Assembly (NCBI GenBank): GCA_018417955.1
Contig: JACTVC010000002.1
Location: 4,154,001 to 4,218,000, forward strand
Direction of reading: 5' to 3'
Length of the DNA: 64,000 bases
Source: Laccaria trichodermophora
Taxonomy: Eukaryota > Basidiomycota > Agaricomycetes > Agaricales > Hydnangiaceae
Part shown: positions 59,612 through 64,000 of the stretch, one piece after another
How the letters are laid out: every line of letters starts with the position of its first letter
Numbering within the stretch: the stretch's first letter is position 1
Translations under genes and position numbers: made by a program
Notes under the pieces: generated by a model
Seen by the model: only the letters and a program-made list of their open reading frames with translations
What the model was told of the DNA's origin: nothing
The model's database searches: none

Positions 59612-62271
59612 ATGTCCGTGGAGCGTAGGCCCTCCTCTGTAGAAACAAGCTCTCTGCTTGAGGAGGCCCCTCCTTCATACCGTTCTGTAGATGACGTCAA
59701 CGACGGTATTTCGTCCACGGATTACAACGAAAACGCTCCTTCCATCAACCAGTTTTCCAGAGCTGACATCTTCTGGATCCTAGCGGGTCTTTGGTCTGGA
59801 GTCTTCTTGGGCGCATTTGATGGTATGTTCACCGTTACGCGGCTGAACATGTTGAGAACATCTATGCAACATCTGCGCAGGTACCGTCGTTGCCACACTG
59901 TTAACGCCTATAGGAAGCGAATTCAACGCGTCAAATCAATCGTCATACATAGGGACGTCCTATTTGTTATCCGTTTGTTGTTTTACGCCTCTCTATGGTG
60001 AGTTAATCTGTCTAAGAATACTTCAATCATCTGACTATTTCCTCAGGACGCCTTTCTGAAATTCTTGGTCGAAAGGGCGCTATGCTGTTAGCTTTATCAC
60101 TCTTTGGTACCTTCGAAGTTATATATATTCATCTTCCCAGCAAACCAGCATGATTCTAGGAACTGGGACTATATTGTGCGGTGTGGCCCCTTCAATGAAT
60201 GCACTCATTGCGGCACGAGCAATGGCGGGAATGGGTGGCGGAGGGTGAGATACAGGACTTTGTTTCCAATCGTTCATTTATCAATAACCTTTTATAACTA
60301 GAGTCATGACAGGTGCTCAGTTGTGAACTTGACGCGTCTGCTCTTTAATTGATTCCCTGCCACCAGTCGCGAGCATCACCGTCACAGATCTTATACCTCT
60401 GTGAGATATGTCTTCCGCTTACTGCATAACATACTGATTGTCCGACCAAGAAAACAGCGTGGGCTGTATCAAGGAATGGCCAATATGTACGCGGGATTCT
60501 TTCCTAGTCTTTCAGCGCAGAGTCACCTACCGACAGATTGTACGGCCTCGGAGCTGGTCTAGGTGGCCCCCTGGGAGGCTGGGTGAGCGATGTATTTGGC
60601 TGGTATGTTAACATATTTATGGGTGGCCAGGTTTAATCGATTCCCATGCCAGGCGAAGCGCGTTTTACATGCAGGTCCGTGCCGACGTCATCTGGATGGG
60701 AATATTTAATCACACTCCATTTGGTAGGCTCCGGTTCTTCTCTTCAGCATTGTTCTGGTTGCGACCAAGGTGAACATCCAGTTGTCAGACGAGGTTCAAA
60801 ATCAGAAACTTTCAGAAAAACTCTGTCGCATGGATTTTCTGGGTTCTCTGACGCTTGTGGCAGCTGTCGGTTGTTTCCTTCTGGGAATCAACTTGAAAAC
60901 CGCTGAGGAATATGAGTGGTCGGACCCCTTGATCCTCGGACTTCTTATCACCAGCCTTATTTCAAGCTGTTTCTTCGTGATGGTCGAGAAATACTGGGCA
61001 CCATTCCCCATAATGCCTCTGAGATTAATGACACAAAGGACTCCTCTTGCCGTCTCACTAGCGAACCTTCTCACGAGTATGACAGCGTTCTCAATGGCAA
61101 GTCTTATGGAACACTAAAAATATGTGCTGTGACTTAATTGAATTGCAGCTGTACAATGCCCCTTTGGTAAGTCCCCGTTGCCTGTGGGTTGGCCATAATT
61201 TTACCATTCTTCAGTATTTCTCTGCTGTACGATTAGAATCGGCCGCCACATCAGGTAAGCAATTGTCGCAAGATAATAGACACGAGTTAATGCACACAAC
61301 TTCAAAGGTCTACATTTGTTACCGCACTCTGTAAGTTTCTTTTTGATCAAACATGCTTGCCTCATTGTGTTTTATAGATCGCCATTTCAACTGGGAGTGT
61401 CTTTGCTGGCTGGTGAGCACTACATCGGTCGCCGTTTCTCGTTTCCTTACGTTTTGTAAGGTACATGCGAAGAACTGGAAAGTTGTATGGGTTGACGCTG
61501 ATATCGTCGATGATGACTATCATTGCGAGCATACTGGCAAGTTTGTGGAATGAGCAATCTTCTGCTTTTCACTTGTGGGTAGACCTCATCCCCCAAGGGT
61601 TTGGCATGGCGAGTTTTATCACCACTACGCTGATAGTGAGATCTCCATTTCATATTCGAGGTATAACATTTACCACATACCATATCAGGCCATGATCGCT
61701 GGCGTTTACAAAGAAGACATGGCTGTTGCCACGGGAAGTGAGCTCCGTCTCATTGTCTCTGCTGTTTAGGGATTGACGCCCCGAAGTTACCTATCTTTTT
61801 CGGACCACTGGTCAAGTTCTAGGCGTTAGTCTTTCTGGCGCAGTCTTACAAGCCGTATTGTTGCATCGGCTGAGACAGCGGATACGGGGACCTGACGCGG
61901 CGGAGGCAAGTGCTATTGCATGAGCTTGTCTTTTATGAAGTTAATTCATAACCTACAGGTTATCTATGCTATCCGGTATGCGTGGCGTGCTTTAGGTGGG
62001 CCGATACTAATTCTCCGGCAAGGCATACAGCGCAGGTCATACCCACGCTGAACCCGACGCTGCGCAGAATTGCCGTGAATTCCTATGCGGACGCCTTACG
62101 CGTCGTCTTTATCTGTCAAACTGCAATTAACGTGCTGGGATTTATCGCTTGCCTTTCCATACAGGAGAGTCCACTACCGCAAGTTGTCATTCCTTTGTTC
62201 GTTTCTGCCAACTGATTGATCTTTAGGGGAACGCGTCAAGAGCAGGACGAGCATTATCAGAATCAGAGTGA
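59612..62271 (+). CDS. major facilitator transporter (DHA2/VBA-like)
   Basis: A polar N-terminus leads into helices with FWILAGLWSGVFLGAFDGTV, then the conserved loop-2/3 motif GRLSEILGRKGAM, AARAMAGMGGGG, GLGAGLGGPLGGW, and the later part LYNAPLYFSAVRLESAATSG and LHLLPHSIAISTGSVFAG. The layout of about 14 helices resembles vacuolar basic-amino-acid or drug:H+ antiporters (Vba/Fnx1, DHA2). The substrate is unknown. There are at least twelve introns, with tiny exons at 61149-61166 (18 nt) and 61308-61330 (23 nt), and a GC donor at 61097. The ATG at 59612 is the first in frame. The last exon may end at 62271 or, with another splice choice, at 62323. Confidence 0.82.
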
Positions 62272-62419
62272 TACTGGTCACGATAGACCTGCGAACGGTC
62301 GGACACTTAACGAAAGCGAGTAACCAATGTATTTGTGCAATTATCTTTAAAATATATATACCCGGAAATCTACAGAATTTGAGTGAATCTTGGGCACAGC
62401 ATTTGTAGTATGGGTATAC

Positions 62420-62656
62420 CTAATTCGGATGTTTTTCTTCTATCCATCTCCTAGGTCGCTTCGTGACATTGACTTCACTGACGACTACAGGCAGACTCTC
62501 TTCATCGCTATCGGCGAAACGACCCCTGTGAGGGCGAGCGGGACAAGGAAGGATGTTGGATGCTGAGACTGTGATAACGGTTGCAAAGAAAGTGAAGCTG
62601 AATAGGGATGAGACGAAACGTCGCCGTGTAAATCGAAGGGTTCTGTATATGAACAT
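62420..62656 (-). CDS. small basic membrane protein (hypothetical)
   Basis: A 78-codon single-exon frame encodes MFIYRTLRFTRRRFVSSLFS, then FTFFATVITVSASNILPCPA and a charged tail, RWIEEKHPN. A basic N-terminus with one hydrophobic segment would suit a mitochondrial inner-membrane protein. It is divergent from MRP2 with 210 bp between the starts. No family was recognised; it could be a chance ORF, but composition and placement favour a gene. Confidence 0.45.
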   Translation of the reverse strand: MFIYRTLRFTRRRFVSSLFSFTFFATVITVSASNILPCPARPHRGRFADSDEESLPVVVSEVNVTKRPRRWIEEKHPN

Positions 62657-62866
62657 CCTACGTCTGTAAACTCCTTGTAAGTGTAATTCCGACTGAAAAA
62701 AGGTCGAAAAAGGTCATACCACTGGCAGTTTCATGGCGTTGTCGAGAGCAGTTGTATGAATTTCGGTTGTTGTACCGGTTTACACCGTATTTGTGTGTGT
62801 TATGCAGCACCCTTTCAATTCTGATTTTACATACATTACATTTCCACAACCACCCCAGCTTCCGCC

Positions 62867-63222
62867 ATGCCGAATGCTCGCGTTTTGAGAGACATCAAAG
62901 CCCGCCAAGGAGTTTATGCCAATGAAATTGCTAGGCGTGCCTACTTGTACGTTGCCCGGAACGAAACCCTCCCCCCGCAGGTTCGGCATCAAGCACAACT
63001 TCAGCTCAATACGTATGGGAGGTACACGCGTCCAACGACCGTGAAGAACAGGTGTATTGTCTCTGGGAAGGGGCGGGGCATTATAAGCGAGTTCGGATTG
63101 TGTAGAGTGCGTCGTTACGTTTATCTCTCAAGTATGCATTTTGCTTATATCCTCCGTAGTTCCAATTCCGGATGCATGCTCTCCGCGGCGAACTCAATGG
63201 TGTACAGAAGGCCTCCTGGTAA
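62867..63222 (+). CDS. MRP2: mitochondrial ribosomal protein uS14m
   Basis: Small mitoribosomal subunit protein of the S14 family. It reads MPNARVLRDIKARQGVYANE, NETLPPQVRHQAQLQLNTYG, then RCIVSGKGRGIISEFGLCR and, after one intron, FQFRMHALRGELNGVQKASW to the stop. The ending, RxxxLxGxLxGVxKASW, is the S14 hallmark; the zinc-binding cysteines of some bacterial S14 are absent, as usual for this type. Unspliced, the frame runs on with unrelated residues. Length is about 100 residues, as expected. Confidence 0.93.
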
Positions 63223-63496
63223 ACTGTTAAAGGTACGTTTTGGTATATTTTCAGGTGGAAGGAGATATATAAATTAGATCTGCAGTGACAATTTTACTGG
63301 TCTCTCTTTACACAATTATTTAGCGATACATCTTTTAAAGTCCATCGACTGTCCAGTAACACCGCACACCGCATTACGAGGTTGCATTTGGTTCAGTAAC
63401 ATAATCTGCACTTCGCAATTCGGGTTCGCCCCGCTCCTTTCTCCATCGATTTGAGATATTGAGGATTACGTTGTCAATTAAGAAGCTAGATCAGAA
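63223..63496. other. gap between MRP2 and the edge gene
   Basis: Convergent 3' regions. No feature seen. Confidence 0.5.
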
Positions 63497-64000
63497 TCAG
63501 TTCAGACTGAATGCCGTACCACGAGTGACGAACCTGTATTTTCTTAAGAAAGGCTCTCCAATTTCCCAGTTATTGTGGGCCAGTACGTCATCCCCATGGA
63601 TGGTCACTCCCCGTCGGTAATCATGGAGGCACTCTGAAAGGTCATAACGTGCTTTTTGCGATGTGAACATCAACCTGTAATAGAAATATCGAGGCAGACC
63701 GACCACGGTAAATAATCATCCGATCTCTTAACTCGGGATGGGGAATGTGATCAATCATGCCCTCTATCGATCCATTTCAGTGGCAAGTTGAACAACAAGG
63801 ACAGACACAAACCGTGAGCCATTGACCTGTCCACATGAGAGTCATTGGTATGTCGGATATTAAACCAAGCAAAACAACATTACCTTTGCACGACAGTTGG
63901 ACGCAAGGATGAAGGGAGACAATACGCTGAGTTGCGGTTGTAATTTTCTAGGTGATAACTGTGAAAACAGTCAGAGTCGAAAGCAATAATAATGTCACAC
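63497..64000 (-). CDS. DUF3425-like protein, C-terminal part
   Basis: The gene runs off the right edge. Two exons join across a 53-nt intron (GTGGTC...AAAAAG) to give IEGMIDHIPHPELRDRMIIY-PRYDLSECLHDYRRGV, then TIHGDDVLAHNNWEIGEPFL and RKYRF. An IP.P.LRD...I segment followed by a W-E-x-x-x-x-F-L-R-K-Y block is the pattern of fungal DUF3425 proteins, which often carry a bZIP domain at the N-terminus. That N-terminal part would lie outside the window. Upstream exons within 63790-64000 were not resolved. The stop is at 63497-63499. Confidence 0.5.

Noticed and set aside
60330..60339. Fourth exact copy of the proteasome-promoter 10-mer
   Set aside because: It lies inside the MFS gene far from a promoter, so it is taken as chance. 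It is noted because it weakens the specificity argument slightly.

Overview
The window is nuclear DNA from a filamentous basidiomycete, most likely an Agaricomycete. The genes are small and close together. Almost every coding region is cut by several introns of about 48-60 nt with fungal-type splice sites. The protein families are those of a mushroom-forming fungus: a membrane-anchored GH9 endoglucanase, a DUF7923-type CCCH protein, an NRC-2/FPK1 kinase, an SFL1/HSF factor and a YTP1-like membrane protein. I found no bacterial operon features, CRISPR array, tRNA or intact transposon. Gene models were spliced by eye from translation continuity, so exon edges are predictions.

Layout. 0-6 kb (+): the 3' part of RRP8, a bacterial-type uracil phosphoribosyltransferase, and the sulfite reductase flavoprotein MET10 behind a Cbf1-like TCACGTGA box. 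6-13.5 kb: GH9 endoglucanase (-), a Gfo/Idh/MocA oxidoreductase, a ubiquitin-like/Herp-like membrane protein and the PKA regulatory subunit. 14-25 kb: YTP1-like protein (+), COQ2, RhoGDI and a CCCH zinc-finger protein (all -), a decayed CCCH relative, then the replication licensing factor CDT1 (+). 25-30 kb: an alpha/beta hydrolase whose 3' end has been tandemly duplicated, a second Gfo/Idh/MocA enzyme and a conserved unknown gene.

29.8-33.1 kb holds three consecutive 26S proteasome genes: beta-1 (PRE3), lid subunit RPN12 and alpha-7 (PRE10). The PRE3/RPN12 spacer and the PRE10/NUP82 spacer share a 10-bp element, AGACGCGTCA. It forms an inverted pair in the first spacer and is single in the second. 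This is the best candidate for an undescribed regulatory system in the window.

33-47 kb: a dense housekeeping block of NUP82/88, a NIPA Mg2+ transporter, SEC12, TAF9, ISU1, PRP31 and an RCK2/Srk1-type kinase. At 48.2 kb there is a likely U1 snRNA gene with a TATA box 33 bp upstream. 48.5-57.8 kb: a Tctex-type dynein light chain, a PEX11 family protein, a small mitochondrial membrane protein, TVP38, an HSF-domain transcription factor and an FPK1/NRC-2-like AGC kinase. 59.6-64 kb: an MFS transporter, a small ORF, mitochondrial uS14m (MRP2), and the 3' part of a DUF3425-like gene.

Two genome-wide habits stand out. Many genes are arranged head-to-head across 90-210 bp. Splicing uses tiny exons (8, 14, 18 and 23 nt) and several GC-AG introns.
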